DNA of 64,000 bases from Cucumis sativus (GCF_000004075.3 NC_026657.2:40224732-40288731); one strand, 5' to 3'. Positions 1 through 12,199 are shown, counted from the stretch's first letter. Numbers and translations: made by a program. Notes: generated by a model from the letters alone, not told the origin.

Positions 1-1130
1 ACGAGTTATAAATCATGTCTTTTTAATACAATCAAGAGTCTTAACTACTAACACATATTATACGGTAGTTAAGCTAGCACAATCACAAGATATTCATCGT
101 GTTTTTCTTTTCTTTTTATATTGGGATTGAATGTGAAAACACTTTGGTGATGAAATTTAAACTCAAACTTCATTTAATCGAGAGGAAAGAAAAATGACAA
201 ATTCTCTTTTTGTTCACAATTCAATGGATTCACTCATGAAAAGTGTTGGCTCTTGTTTCTCCGTCTCTCTGGAATTAATGGCCACTCACCCATCTAATTT
301 CAATGGTTAGAAATTGATGCATGAACTTTTCAATAACTATTTACACCAAAAATTTCAATACAACTAATAATTTTAAGCATAGAAATAAACTTTAAACAAA
401 ATCTAATGAATAGTTTTCTTTTTACCCATTAGAACAAATTTTGAAATCTTTTGACTAAAAAATCTCTTTTCAAGATGGTAAACATCAGGTTATAGTTCAA
501 AATTTAATCAATAGTTTTCTGTTTTACCTTTGGAACAATTTTGAAAATTTTGACTAAAGAAAAAACTCTTTTGAAGGTTGAAAAAATTATAACAAATTTG
601 ACTTTAAAAAACTAATCAAGGTGGTAAACATCAAGTTATAGTATAAAATTTAATGAAAATAGTCTTTTTTTTTTTTTTTTAATCTTTTTACCCTAGAACA
701 ATTTTGAAAATTATGAGTAAAAGAAACTCTTTTGGATGTGGTGAAAAATTATAACAATTTTGACTAAATAAAAACATCTCTTTTGAAGGCGGTAAATATA
801 GGTTATAGTATTTAATGATTTTGTTAGACAACTTCTTTATCATTCATGGTTTATGTCCTAATACATTCTAAGAATAATATAAAAATTGTTCATAAATCTA
901 AACTTGATTAACGATAATTAACGTGATGTTCTGTACAAAAATAGAAAATTGAATCTTGTGTTTTCATTAGTTCATAAAGGAAAGTGGATGAAGAAACATG
1001 TGTTTGTTAGGTTTGATATAAAAATGAATGTGAAATGGGTTCGAGTTAAATAAAGGGTGGGGCCTAAGACATTGGAATTTTGGGTATGCTTCGGACAAGT
1101 TATCTCAAAAAATGAACTTTCGGTGTATCC
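1..1130. other. 5' intergenic region upstream of NAC gene
   Basis: No coding gene is supported here. From about 360 to 830 the sequence contains four imperfect copies of a motif around 'acaattttgaaaatttt' followed by 'gactaaa...ctcttttgaaggtggtaaacat', about 110-140 bases apart, so this is a degenerate tandem repeat. The rest is AT-rich and probably includes the distal NAC promoter. Confidence 0.5.
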
Positions 1131-1161
1131 TTAAGATTGTTTCTAATATCTTTCCCAAGTA

Positions 1162-1173
1162 GCCTATTTATAA
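1162..1173 (+). promoter_or_regulatory. TATA box of the NAC gene
   Basis: 'gcctatttataaacccc' sits in front of a CT-rich stretch (1190-1320) typical of a plant 5' leader. It implies transcription starting near 1200 and a leader of roughly 430 bases before the ATG at 1638. Inferred from motif and spacing only. Confidence 0.45.
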
Positions 1174-1392
1174 ACCCCATTGCTTTCCTTCTAGTTTTAC
1201 ACTCTCAATCCCCTCCCTCAAGATCAAAAACACAAAATCCCACTTCTCCATTTGAAAAGAGTTCAAAACTTTCTTGTCTTTCTTACAAATCCCATCTATT
1301 TTCCTTAAGATCTTGCTTTGAAATCAAAAGGGTTTGTGGGGAATTTGGTGAACTCAAAAACCCATAAGTTAGAAACTTCATTTTTACAGACA

Positions 1393-1530
1393 ATGGTTCT
1401 TGAACTTAACAGGTTCATTAGCAGAAACCTGTGGAGATTTCACTCTGTTTTTGACCAAAAAACCATTGTGGATAAAAGCTTCTATTTTTGGATCTTCCAT
1501 ATTTTCAATAGATACAGTTTCAATACTTAA
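1393..1530 (+). other. Upstream ORF in the NAC leader
   Basis: An ATG at 1393 opens a 45-codon reading frame that stops at 1528-1530, about 107 bases before the NAC start at 1638. The peptide matches no family I know. If the leader is unspliced, this uORF could reduce translation of the NAC protein. A leader intron removing it cannot be excluded. Confidence 0.3.
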
Positions 1531-1637
1531 CCGAAGAGTTAAAAGAACAAATCAGCTCATTTTTACTTCAGTGAATTTGTAGTTGTTTTTTCTTCTTTTT
1601 TCTTCTTTTAGTGTTTTTTCATTTTAGTGGTAAAAGA

Positions 1638-3135
1638 ATGGGAAGTGGTTCTCTTCCACCAGGCTTCAGATTTCACCCAACAGATGAAGAATTGGTTGGT
1701 TATTATCTCAAAAGAAAAGTTGAAGGACTTCCAATTGAACTTGAAGTCATTCCTGTTATTGATTTGTATAAATTTGATCCTTGGGAACTCCCAGGTATCA
1801 CTCATTTAACTCCAAATCCTCTGTTTTTAACTCTCTCTTTTTTGTTTGTTTATTGTTACTGCTATGCCTTTGGATTCTTCACAAAGCGGAGCTTTATTGC
1901 TTTATAATGAAATAAAATTGAAAGTGATGTTTTTTGGTTTACTAAAAAGTGTTTTCAAGTGGGAAAAAAAAAATGGAATGCGTCAATTGGTGAACCTTTT
2001 TTATGTACTAATTGAAAGATTTCTTTTTGTTTTGATATGTTTTATGTTTTATGTTTATGATATGATTTACTGTGATTACAGAGAAGTCTTTCCTTCCCAA
2101 ACGAGATATGGAGTGGTTTTTCTTCTGTCCACGGGATCGAAAATACCCGAATGGATCAAGAACAAATCGAGCTACTAAAGCTGGCTATTGGAAAGCTACT
2201 GGAAAAGATAGGAAGATCAACTGTCAATCTTCTGTGATGGGATATCGAAAGACACTTGTTTTTTATCGCGGTCGAGCGCCGTTGGGTGATCGAATGGATT
2301 GGGTTATGCACGAGTATCGACTTTGTGACGATTTCTCTCACGGAACTCCTAATTTTAAGGTGTATGAGAATGCAGTTTCATAACTTGCTTATATTAGTAT
2401 TGTTTTTGTTTTACAATTAGAGCTGACTTTGTGCTTGATCATTTGTGTTTTCTAGGGTGCTTTTGCTTTGTGTCGTATTGTGAAAAAGAATGAAATAGGA
2501 CAGAAGAAGAAGGACAATCATCGAGAACCGAAGGGCAATGCCGTTGGGAGCAGTCAAGCTAGTGAAGATTCGGCATCAACGAGACTAGTAGTCGAAAATG
2601 AACTATCAAATATTTTGGAAGACAACTTATCTCAGTCCAATTTTTTTCTCACAAACGAGAGTCGTTTGGCAAGTCCAATGACAACTTTGTATGACACGAA
2701 TCCAATGTCTCGATATAGCACGCCGATTATGGAGACAGATCCTGAAAAAATATGGATCTCACCTGATTTGATTCTTGACTCATCCAAGGTATGAAGTTTT
2801 TCAACAAAAAAGAAAAAAAAACTGATGATAATTCAAATGACCTTTTTCTTGCTTTGTTGTAGGATTATCCTGAAATGCAAGGAGCTATGTCTATGTGCTT
2901 CCCTCAATATGAGTACTCGAGTTCAATGATACCGTGGCAGTCACACGAGCACACGGAAATATCTCCAAGTTCATCGTACTCAAACTATACAGGTGACATT
3001 GAGCTTGAGGACAATCTAAATCAAATTAGTGGTTGCATATCACCGTACTCAACACATCTAAACTATATGCAACTTAACATAAATGAACAAGGCTTAGATC
3101 TCAAAAATTCACAAAAATATCCAAATTACTTCTGA
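1638..3135 (+). CDS. NAC-domain transcription factor (NAC071/NAC096/NAC011 type)
   Basis: Exons 1638-1794, 2082-2359, 2456-2788 and 2863-3135 (all GT-AG) join into 346 residues. The N-terminal half is a complete NAC domain: [19 protein letters not shown] (subdomain A, about residues 6-24), [15 protein letters not shown] (B), [15 protein letters not shown] and [15 protein letters not shown] (C, with the DNA-contacting WKATGKD), [15 protein letters not shown] and WVMHEYRL (D), and [13 protein letters not shown] (E) at the start of exon 3. The Ser/Asn/Tyr-rich C-terminal half (exons 3-4) is the expected activation region. No membrane helix is visible, so it is not a membrane-tethered NAC. I chose the ATG at 1638 because [10 protein letters not shown] matches family starts; an in-frame ATG-less extension lies upstream. 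Acts in the nucleus as a DNA-binding regulator. The subgroup is from memory of NAC071-like sequences, which are linked to wound and tissue-reunion or ABA responses; the exact orthologue is uncertain. Confidence 0.93.
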
Positions 3136-6100
3136 AAAAGAACTACAACAACAGAGGATCGTCTAGGCTTTACGTCGATGCAAAGTCGTCGAAAACCTCT
3201 TTAACAAACCTTCACCTTCAAGCATTGTGTGAGATTGAATTCTCGACGGGGTCCCGAAGCCAACGCCTTTTAATGTCTGTCTTCGATGCGGGAATAAAAC
3301 GAGTTCTATATATGTTATGGAGGATGCATGTTGAGCAAAAATTGGTTGGGTTTAAAGGTATACTTAATTACAAGAGTTTTTGGTTTGTAGTCCCTGGTGA
3401 CATCTTTTTTAATGATTGAGCCAGAGAGGTCTTTTTTTTCTTCCCCTTCTTAACTTTGAGCTTTTTTATTGTATGCAATATTAGTAATCTTCACTTTTGA
3501 TTTACTTTTGATTTCCCTCACCTTGTAATGTAACTTTGCTTATTTTCTTTACAATTTTCTTCGTCCATCTTGAGCTCGAGTTTGTGTATTTTGAAATTAT
3601 AGAAATGGTTTTTATGCAACGAAAACATTCTAAGCACAAAAAAAGATCACTAAAGTTTATCACGAGAGTAAGAAACTGGAATTTTACCGCGCTTAAAAAC
3701 TGTTGCAACTACCTTTTGTGATGATTATTCAAAAGTAAAAGTATCATCGACCATCGACCATCGCTAATATTTTCTATGATAATATATTAACATTAGCAAT
3801 AAGCAATTGTACTATGACAAGTTATCATTGCTAATAACTAGCTCAAAATTTTTATATTTTTGTATTGATATGAGTATTAATGACAATGAAAAATGTTATT
3901 AAAACATATATATTGACGTTTTCTCATTGTCAAAAAAAAATTTGAATATCATCATTTTTTATTGTTAAAAATATCTTGTCAACAAATATCATACAATGGC
4001 ACATGTTTACTGTCATAAAAGTATATATAATGATGACAGATTTACCTTGTCAATTAAATACATCTCGTGGCAATTTGCTAATGATATAAAACTATTGTTT
4101 TAATCCACTCATTACATACACAAATGATTATCATTATCAACTAATCCTATAATTTTGACAAGTAAAAACATAAATAAAAATCTTTGACTAATGTGATAAA
4201 ATTAGTAAAACATTTAATTTTTACAGAACAAACTAACGTCTTCGAAGATCAAGTGAAAATTTGCGTAAAAAGATTAAATACAGCAAATATTGCCACAAGC
4301 AAAGTAGACTAGGACCGTTCGCGACAAAAGCAACTTTTTTTTTTTTTGGTAAGACAATGTATCTCTCTAATAATTAAATTATGATGTCATCATCAAAAGA
4401 ATGGAAGAAAAGAGAGTTCTTCCAATGAAAACCAATCTTTGAATTGTTTTTTGGTACAATTGAGTCAGCAAAATATTCTATTGAGGCATTTAGGTTTAAA
4501 GGCTAAGGAGGAAAAGGGTTTTTTTGTAGGTTTGGATAAGCCATTCATTATGAAAGAAGAATCTTTACAAAATATGTGTACTATTTTAACATGCCCTTAT
4601 TTAGTTAACATATGAACACTCAATTTGAAAACAAACTTTGTTTTGTTTTTGTTTTTGAGTTGTTCCTTTTTCTTTTTCTTCAAAATAAAGAACAAACATT
4701 CTCACATCATTTGATAATAAAGTTGATGATATAATAGATATATAAGTTAGCCAATAAAAAAGGTGGTGTGGGGTAGAGAGTTTGTATGGAATAAGTGAAT
4801 AAGCAAAGAACTTTTATTTTTTTTGAAAGAATGTTTTGAGTCATTTTGGTTTTAGATTTGAATGAGTTATGGTATTGTTTTAAGAAAAAGTAGAAAAAGT
4901 GTTGTGAGTTGAAGGTATAGAGATGAAAAGTATGTTTTAATTCAAGATTAATAAAGGAAATAATAATATGGGAGAGGTGATATTGGTATCAAAATTAAAG
5001 GCATCACCTCCTCCCTAGTGATCCTATTCACTAGATTGGAAAGAAAAAGGGGAAAACACACATGAATAAGAGAATTTGTAGCTTTATTCTCTTTTAGTGA
5101 ATAGTTCTTTGATTTGAAATCCTAAAGGCCAAGTATGGATTTTGAATAGCTTTAATGGTTTGAAACTTTTAGAGGTATATTTGTTTGATTACGTTGATGG
5201 TAAAATTCGACCAAGTTCACGAGACTTTCCATGAGTTGTCGAAGATGAATGTATAATTTGGAGAAGAGGTTACAATGCAAAACATACCAAGGATAACATA
5301 TATATTGATGTAGAGCTTGTCACATACACTCTGATAAGTTAGTATTTTTGACCAAATGTTAGGACAAGTAAATTTTAAGGAGGAGTTAAGCTTGAGGAGA
5401 ATGTAGGCAAATCTACCGTTAATAACAACTCATTCATTCTTCCATAAATAAACCCGGGAAAACATGATCCCTCCCTAAACACTACATGCCTTTAGAGATT
5501 CTAGAAGACGATGTCGAAGATGACAAATTGTGGGCAGTTTTGTTCTCATCTCTAAGGACTTTGCAAAAATGAAAAATATTTACACAACCATTGAAGCTTT
5601 GATGGAAGACTAGAAAACAATCAAATTGAATTGATTAAGGCTTAACATTCCACTCGATAGGTTGATTCAGGTGACAATTTTTTTTTTTAGAAAAAAAGTC
5701 GTCTAATAGCACCTATTTTTTTGCATTAAGTAAATATGATAAATACGACAAGTAATTAGATATATCATAAGACTATCAAAGAGTTATTCGCTTTTAAATT
5801 TGCTAATTTTACAATTTAGAAAATAGAGTGACACGAGCTATATTATTATAAATTTTTTCTTTTTACTATTTTTACTAACGTGGGTCGATGAATAGACTTA
5901 AATACTTATAGTCTTAATCTTATAAAATTTATCCTTTTAAATACCTTGTAATATCATAAGAAATGTTCTTACAAGATTAAGAAGAGTGCAAAATTTATGG
6001 AAAAAAGTATTTCTTGATAGACAAAACGAGATGGGAACCATGGGTTTTGTTGGGTATCGACGAGAAGATGATATGGATTTGGGTTTGGAATTGGAATTGA

Positions 6101-6199
6101 ATAAGGTTGAAACCATTTGCCAGACAGCCCAAGTTGAATTTAGCATCAAATCAAGGCAGCGACTTCCATTCTTCCAACCATAATCAAGCTTCTTCTTCC
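3136..6199. other. Intergenic region between NAC and SufD genes
   Basis: 3136-3550 is probably the NAC 3' UTR (T-rich, 'ttgtatgcaatattag' and 'ccttgtaatgtaac'). 3740-4130 has imperfect subterminal-type repeats around 'tgacaatgaaaa...cattgtca' and 'tgatgacag', described separately. 5700-5880 resembles 18000-18180. The remainder is unremarkable AT-rich sequence with no supported gene. Confidence 0.5.
3740..4130. repeat. Degenerate DNA-transposon-like repeat block
   Basis: Short motifs recur in both orientations: 'catcgaccatcgaccatcgctaat', 'gacaatgaaaaatgtt', 'gacgttttctcattgtc', 'cttgtcaacaaatatca', 'gatgacagatttaccttgtcaa'. A crowded set of short inverted and direct repeats is typical of the subterminal part of CACTA or Mutator-type elements. 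No terminal repeats or transposase were found, so the class is a guess. Confidence 0.3.
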
Positions 6200-9100
6200 A
6201 TGGCTACCTTCACATTTACTCCCCATATTGGAGGTAGGCTCCCAACCCCATCTCTCTCAGTTTCATCTTCTTATTCTTCTACATCAAAACGAAAACCCAA
6301 ATTCAATTCCATTACAACCACCAGAGTCTCCCTTCAAGCTTCCACACCTTCACTTTCTGACCCCTTTGTTCTTCAACTCGCCGAAACTCTCGAAGACTCA
6401 CTCTCTTCTTCTTCTTCTTCTTCATCGCCTTTTCCTCTTCAGAAACTCAGAGAATCTTCCGCGGAGAATCTTCTTTCTACCCCATGGCCCTCTCGTAGAG
6501 ACGAGCCCTTTCGCTTCACTGATGTTTCTTTCATTAAGCAGTCCCAAATCCACCCAATCTCTAATCCACCGCAGTTTTCTGAGCTATCTAGCATCCCTTT
6601 AGAAACCCAGTTCGCCAATGTTGTAATTGTTGATGGTCATTTTGTTAATTCTGTTTCCAATTTGACTGAATTGCCGAATGGGGTTTATGTGGGTAGCTTT
6701 ATTGACCTTCCGTCTGAGAGTGTTGGGAAGAGGGTGTCTGAGTTCGTTGATGGGAAGTTCGCGGGGGACTTGTTTTGGTCCATTAATGGCGTTGGAGCTC
6801 CAGATTTGACTGTGGTGTATGTTCCTGCTGGGTGTAAAGTAGAGAATCCAATCCATTTTAGGTATTATTCTATCAATGGGGGCGATGAGGGGTCGAAGGA
6901 ATTGGCTGTTTCGAATCCCAGAGTATTGGTTTTGGTGGAAAATGGAGGGGAGATTGAAATCATTGAGGAGTTTTTGAGTGGGGATGGGGGTAAGTCCTAT
7001 TGGTCAAATCCTGTTTTGGAGGTAGTCATTGGAAGTGGAGGAAAGGTTAAACATTCGTATATTCAGAATCAGTCTTTAAATGCTGCACATATCAAATGGA
7101 CTTCTGTTCAGCAGGTACTCTCCTTTTCCATTATTCAAATTTTTTGGTAGTTCTAAACCTGTTTTTGGCTGCTCTACACTATACATTATGCTCATGTCTT
7201 ATTCTCATGTTGGGAATGTGACCAAATATGAGAAAGAGAGTACCTGCTAGAAATGATTAACGACATATAAGTGACTACAACTATCCATTGGTACGAGGTC
7301 TTCTTGTTGAAATAAAAAACAAGCCCTTTTAGTACGAGGTTTATAGCAAAAGTGAACATTATTATATCATTGTGGAGATATGTGAAGCGTTGATGTCCGT
7401 AATATCTCATCCATCCTAGATTTTAAGTTAAACTTAGTTGAATTCACACTCCCTTGTTGATGGGTTCTTAATCTCTAAGGAACGAGACTCATTATTTGGA
7501 AATTCTAGAGTCACTAGAAAAGCAAGAGTCTTCTTCACTTTCCCCTACTTTTAGAGGCAGGTGCGGTTGGGTTGTTTTGGGACCTTCTCCTTTTCGGTTT
7601 TGCAACAGCGGTTGTTAAATTTTGATTGCTGCACATTTATAAAGAACACCATTGAAGCCGATCATTCTGATGACTGGGTCGGCTTTCTTATAAGCTCCAA
7701 ACTTCAAAAGCTAAAGAAAATATCTAAGCTCGGTTTGCAGATTCTGAGGCTGAAAGGAAAAGAAAAGAGTTGGGCCTTCTTTCAGATCTTTCTTCCCAAT
7801 AGGTGGATATTCGGCTTTCAATGAAAGGCGATCGAATGAATTTATATTTATCAGAGGAGAGGAACTTGATACAAACATGTAAATGCTAATTGGGCAAAAT
7901 TTGCAGATTTACCAAATTCTATCCTAGTGGCTTCTTTCTGTAGGGATGAAATCAACAAGCCTTGAAGTCTCTTGTAAGAATAAAGCCCCAAGCCCACATT
8001 TGAGTTTTTCTTAGAATTTTGGCCATTTTCTGCACCGTTTTTCAGAATTTTTTTGAAGAGATTCATTTGAGTGGCCGGCGAAATGCTTGTTTGATAGAGA
8101 ACTTTATTTGCCTCATCCCAAAGAAGGAGGACTCTTTATTTGTTAAAGACTTCAGACTAATAATGCTTACCACGTCAATGTATAAAATCATCACCAAAGT
8201 ACTTCATCAGCTTCTGAGACCCACCTCTTTCCTTCATTTTGTTCACTTTGTTTGGCAAGTAGTGAAGATTTGCAGCATCTATTCTTCATGGCTCATTCTC
8301 CCGTTCCTTTTGGTTGGGATTTATGCTCATATTTTGGTTTGCAAGAGGTCTTTGGATGCTCTTTTCGCGAAAACATTCATCAAGTACTGGTTGGTCCTTC
8401 GTTGTCATCTAAATCTCAAATTTTATGGTCCAACGCAGTTAAATCTCTTCTGTTAGAATTACGGTTTGAACGTAATCAGGCGTATTCCATGACAAATCAT
8501 TAGTATGGTCAGATCTTTTGGTTTTGACACGACTTCTATCCTCATGAGGGTGTTCTTTTTCTAAAGCTTTTGTTAATTATTCCACTTAGGACATTTGTTT
8601 GAACTAGAGTAATGCTTTTTATCCATGGATTGAGTTATTGCATTACTTTCTTTGTATCCTCTCTATCATTTCATCTTGTACTTTTTAGCATTAGACTTTT
8701 TCATCGTATTAATGAAATGTTTTATTTCCTAGGGATTTGAGCATGAGACACATAATTATTTGAAATTATTGTAGGAATCGACCAGTGCCTACGAGCTTGT
8801 GGAGATTAGCACTGGTGGAAGATTGAGTCGACACAATGTCCATATCCAGCAGTTGGGACCAGAGACTACAACAGAGTTATCAACACTGCACTTATCAATT
8901 GGCAATCAAACACAAGATCTACACAGTAGCCTAGTACTTGACCATCCAAGAGGATATTCTCGACAACTTCACAAATGTATTGTCGCTAATCCCCAAGGAC
9001 AAGCTGTATTCGATGGTAATGTAAAAGTCAATAGGTACGTCACAAAAAAATTTGCCAAAGAAAAGATGAAACTCTTTCTTGAAGTGATAGTTTACTAGGA

Positions 9101-9642
9101 AAGCTGATAGTTTAACTTTCACACAATTAAAATTTTTCTTATGGTAGGATGCATACTTTGTCTTAATCAATTATGGCTAAACTTTAGTTTCAGAGACGAC
9201 TGCCTTTTTGTCGTTGTTTATCATGTTCGATTTTTGTACTTCACGTCACTCTTTTCATTCTGATAGCTAATTATATGACCATGTTGATAAAATTTCTCAT
9301 TGCTTTTAAGAACTTAAATTTCCCAGATATGCACAGCAAACGGATGCAGGACAATTAACAAGGAGTCTTCTGCTAGAACCTCGAGCGACTGTGAATGTGA
9401 AACCTAATCTTCAAATCATTGCTGATGATGTCAAGTGTTCACATGGAGCTGCTATAAGCGACTTGGAAGAAACCCAACTCTTCTATTTCCAGGCTCGTGG
9501 CATAGACTTAGAGACAGCAAGGAAGGCTCTAATATTTTCTTTCGGAGCCGAGGTGATCGAACGTCTGCCTTCCCCATCAGTTCGAAAGAGAGTTGAGAAT
9601 CATATAAAAGAATTGTTGAACCCCACGCTAGAAAGATCCTAA
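6200..9642 (+). CDS. SUFD: Plastid SufD-type Fe-S assembly scaffold subunit (ABCI7)
   Basis: Exons 6200-7114, 8775-9034 and 9327-9642 splice (GT-AG) to 496 residues. The first 45-50 residues are rich in Ser/Thr with few acidic residues, as in a chloroplast transit peptide; the ATG at 6200 ('ttccatggct') is preferred to an in-frame ATG at 6107 because the transit-like sequence starts there. The body is a SufB/SufD beta-helix, with LPNGVYVGSF, VVYVPAGCKVENPIHF, VLVLVENGGEIEIIEEF, KHSYIQNQSLNAAHIKW and, in exon 3, QQTDAGQLTRSLLLEPRA, CSHGAAISDLEETQLFYF and QARGI. The CSHGAAISDLEE form fits SufD rather than SufB. The family forms SufBC2D, which builds Fe-S clusters in the stroma. Intron 1 is 1.66 kb and holds a LINE fragment; the 3' part of exon 1 plus intron 1 is also duplicated at 10571-11008. 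Length is close to the Arabidopsis protein (about 475). Confidence 0.94.
7560..8505 (+). mobile_element. Decayed LINE (non-LTR retrotransposon) in SufD intron 1
   Basis: Translation on the sense strand gives broken LINE reverse-transcriptase pieces. KLQKLKKISKLGLQI with KGKEKSWAFFQ (about 7705-7785) matches the linker before the RT. 'RDEINKP' and 'FEEIHLSGRRNACLIENF' then 'ICLIPKKEDSLFVKDFR' and 'TTSMYKIITKVL' (8040-8205) match RT blocks 1-2. 'ILWSNAVKSLLLELRFERNQ' (about 8416-8475) matches the C-terminal part of cucurbit LINE ORF2. Most of the RT, including the catalytic YxDD block, is missing between 8220 and 8250, and several frameshifts and stops are present. It lies in the same orientation as the host gene. 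Confidence 0.72.
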
Positions 9643-10570
9643 CATTGACCATGGGGGAACTAATGTAAGCCTTTTGAGAATCAAAGCACTTTTAGCTTCA
9701 AGAAAGCGTTATGATGGGAATTTCTCTTCCAAACCCCTAATAAAGAGAGGGAAGTTTTGAAGTTGTGAGTGATATATTGACCCAATAATTGTTGCAATGT
9801 ATTTATTGTAACTTAAACATGTTTTTTTGGTTGTAAAAAATCACATGGCTGTTAAGAGATCAGCTCCTCAATATCATATGCTTTCTTCAAATCCTCATGG
9901 GGTACTTTGTAGTTCATATAAAAGTTCATGTTGCATTCTTCTTATCGAACAAATTAAATAGGACTATATAGTAAATAGACTTTGGTGGTGTTATTTTTAA
10001 AATTTCTTGTTTTTGTTTTCAATTAAATCTCCAATTTCTATTGGAATGAATATATTAGAGAGTGGTTAAGATGTAGATGTGTAAAGATAGAAAAATTGAA
10101 CAATTTTTTTTTCAAGTAACAATAAATGTAAACTAGTTAGTCATTATTTAATTATGCTAATAATTTCTTTACGAACCACATTGCAATAATATAAAAAAAA
10201 ATTCTATTATTTTTGTTATTGGATAAAATGCATATTCAATTTGTGAGACTAGGGTGATTTTATTTTAAAAATATATATTTTGAAACACTTAAATAAAGTT
10301 CAATAATTAAAAAAAAAGGGACAACTATAAGATTAGAAATAAAAATATGCCTAGACCCACATCGAAAGATGTATGAGTAAATGATTCTTCATATACATCG
10401 TTGGCTGACATTAAAGTCGTGTTCGATTAAAGGAGAGATGGTTGGCATCTCCCCTGACAGGGTCGGGAACAGCCTTCGGGCTTTCCTGTTAACACATACG
10501 GTTAAGGCTACCCACCTCTCGAAGGTGGATCTAACCCAATTTTTTTTCATTTCTTTTTCCTTTTGCGTTC
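9643..10570. other. Intergenic region 3' of SufD
   Basis: 9643-9830 is likely SufD 3' UTR ('aatgtatttattgtaac'). 10000-10330 is low-complexity AT-rich. 10400-10530 is noticeably richer in G+C, with an inverted pair 'cccacctctcgaaggtgg' and 'gggtcgggaacagcc'. I could not identify it; a SINE or a gene relic is possible. Confidence 0.4.
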
Positions 10571-11008
10571 GCGAAGAGGGTGCCTGCGTTTGTTGATGGG
10601 AACTGCGAAGTTGGTGAGAGATTTGTTTTGGTGTAAAGCTCCAGCTTTTTATGTTCCTGCTGGGTGTTAGGAATTTCCTAATCAGTCTTTAAATGCTGTA
10701 CAGATCAAATGAACTTCTGTTCTGCAGGTACTCTCCTTTTCCGTTATTTAATTTTGTTGGTAGTTTTGGTAACCTGTTTCTGGCTGCTCTACACTTACAT
10801 TATGCTCATGTGTTTATCTCAGGTTGGGAATGTGACCAAACATGACAAAGAGAGTACCTGCCAGATAAGATTGGACAACTATGCCCGTTTCTATGAATAG
10901 TTTTAGGTAAAACCAAAAGCAGCATCACGTAGATTTATTTCCAAAATGGATAGGAGCGTTGCCCGTAACATCTCATCCATCCTAGATTTTAAGTTAAGCC
11001 TAGTTTGG
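10571..11008 (+). pseudogene. Partial duplicate of SufD exon 1 3' end and intron 1
   Basis: The segment tracks SufD 6729-7430 with gaps: 'gaagagggtg..tg.gtt.gttgatggga', 'tatgttcctgctgggtgt', 'aatcagtctttaaatgctg', the donor context 'caggtactctccttttcc', then intron sequence 'ggctgctctacact', 'ttgggaatgtgaccaaa' and 'tctcatccatcctagatttt'. It has lost about 200 bases of coding sequence and carries stops (for example tag just after 'gctgggtgt'). Because intron sequence is retained, it arose by DNA duplication and not by reverse transcription. The copy lacks the LINE that now occupies the parent intron further 3'. Confidence 0.85.
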
Positions 11009-11085
11009 TACTGTTTTAGTCTTTGGTTCTTAGAAGTAAAGCTTATAAGCTCTCTTTTGCCTATGAGGTTTTCTTATTGTTGTTT

Positions 11086-11457
11086 AGGGGAAGAATTCAA
11101 ATCTTTTGGGGAAGATGAAAACATATGTGAGAAAATAAACACAATTTTAAAAAACCAAGTTATTTTGATATTAGATGAGATCCCAAGGGTCACTCCAGTT
11201 GCATGAGAAAGATGATAAAACTTCATCATTCTTCTCGGAAAGAGGTTCTAGTTTCTTCATTCAGCTGTGTTGGAGGAAAGATGTGCACAAGCAGAAGCAG
11301 AAGTACTAGCCTTGATCTCAGATAAGTCAAGGACTAATTCTTCAAGGCCCCATCCTTCTCAAGTTGTCACAACTACTACCATTTTCTTAGCAAACTCACA
11401 ATGTCAGTTTACAAAGGAGGTGCCAATTCATTCGTCCTCTGAAGATGCAGTTTATTA
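11086..11457 (+). pseudogene. Unidentified coding relic
   Basis: Two short open stretches look protein-like: one around 11087-11206 (EEFKSFGEDENICEKINTIL, ending at a stop after DEIPRVTPVA) and one at 11267-11458 (LEERCAQAEAEVLALISDKS, then a Ser/Thr-rich tail). They are separated by a stop and have no start or splice context. They may be remnants of a host gene captured with the SufD duplicate. I do not recognise the family. Confidence 0.3.
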
Positions 11458-12199
11458 AGGAAGATTTTAGACGATGACTGATCTTCAGTGAGTGAGTATT
11501 ATTTGGTGTTAAACACTATTCCTGAAGTATTTGATGAAGATCTTAGTGAATATATTGCATATTTGTCAATAGTCTCAATATACAAGTTAATGTGTAATTC
11601 AATGGATTATTCAATTTGAACATTATTGATGCAAAATTATAATTTGTTTAGTTTTAATTTCACATTTTCAAAAGGGCTCAAAATTAATTGGCTAATTAAG
11701 AGTTGTCTAAACAAGGCTTCATGCAACTTGCCCAAGTTTAAAAAGGCACCCTAATTATGAAAGTTAATAAGAGAGTTTTGTTTCTAAATAAGTGAGGAAA
11801 TATTTATAAATAATACAACTTTAGTTTATAAATAAGGAATTTTCTTTCTAAATAACTCATGAAGCAAATATTTATATATATTTAGAAAATGTACATTAAC
11901 AAAATAAATTAAAATATTTACGAGTTGTAACAAAGTTTTGGACTATTGATAGACTTATATCAATGTAGCATATCAGTGACTAATTTAAGAATTTTGCTAT
12001 AGGTTGTAGATATTTTATAAATTTTACTTTTTTTTGAAGAATTTTCTTTCAAAAATATATTTATATTTTCTTTAGGATTAGATATAACGAGATTTCGACG
12101 TGAAAAATAGGACCTTACTTGAGCATCATTTGTTCTATAGGTTGTGTATATGTATCCTTAAGTTTTATATAATGAGATCTTTTTATAAAAAAATATGTT

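Noticed and set aside
6107-6199. In-frame ATG extending SufD by 31 residues
   Set aside because: The extension does not resemble a transit peptide start, while the ATG at 6200 has a good context and begins a typical plastid presequence.
10400-10530. Possible SINE or tRNA-derived element
   Set aside because: The region is G+C-richer and has short inverted repeats, but I could not find a convincing A box and B box pair or a cloverleaf.
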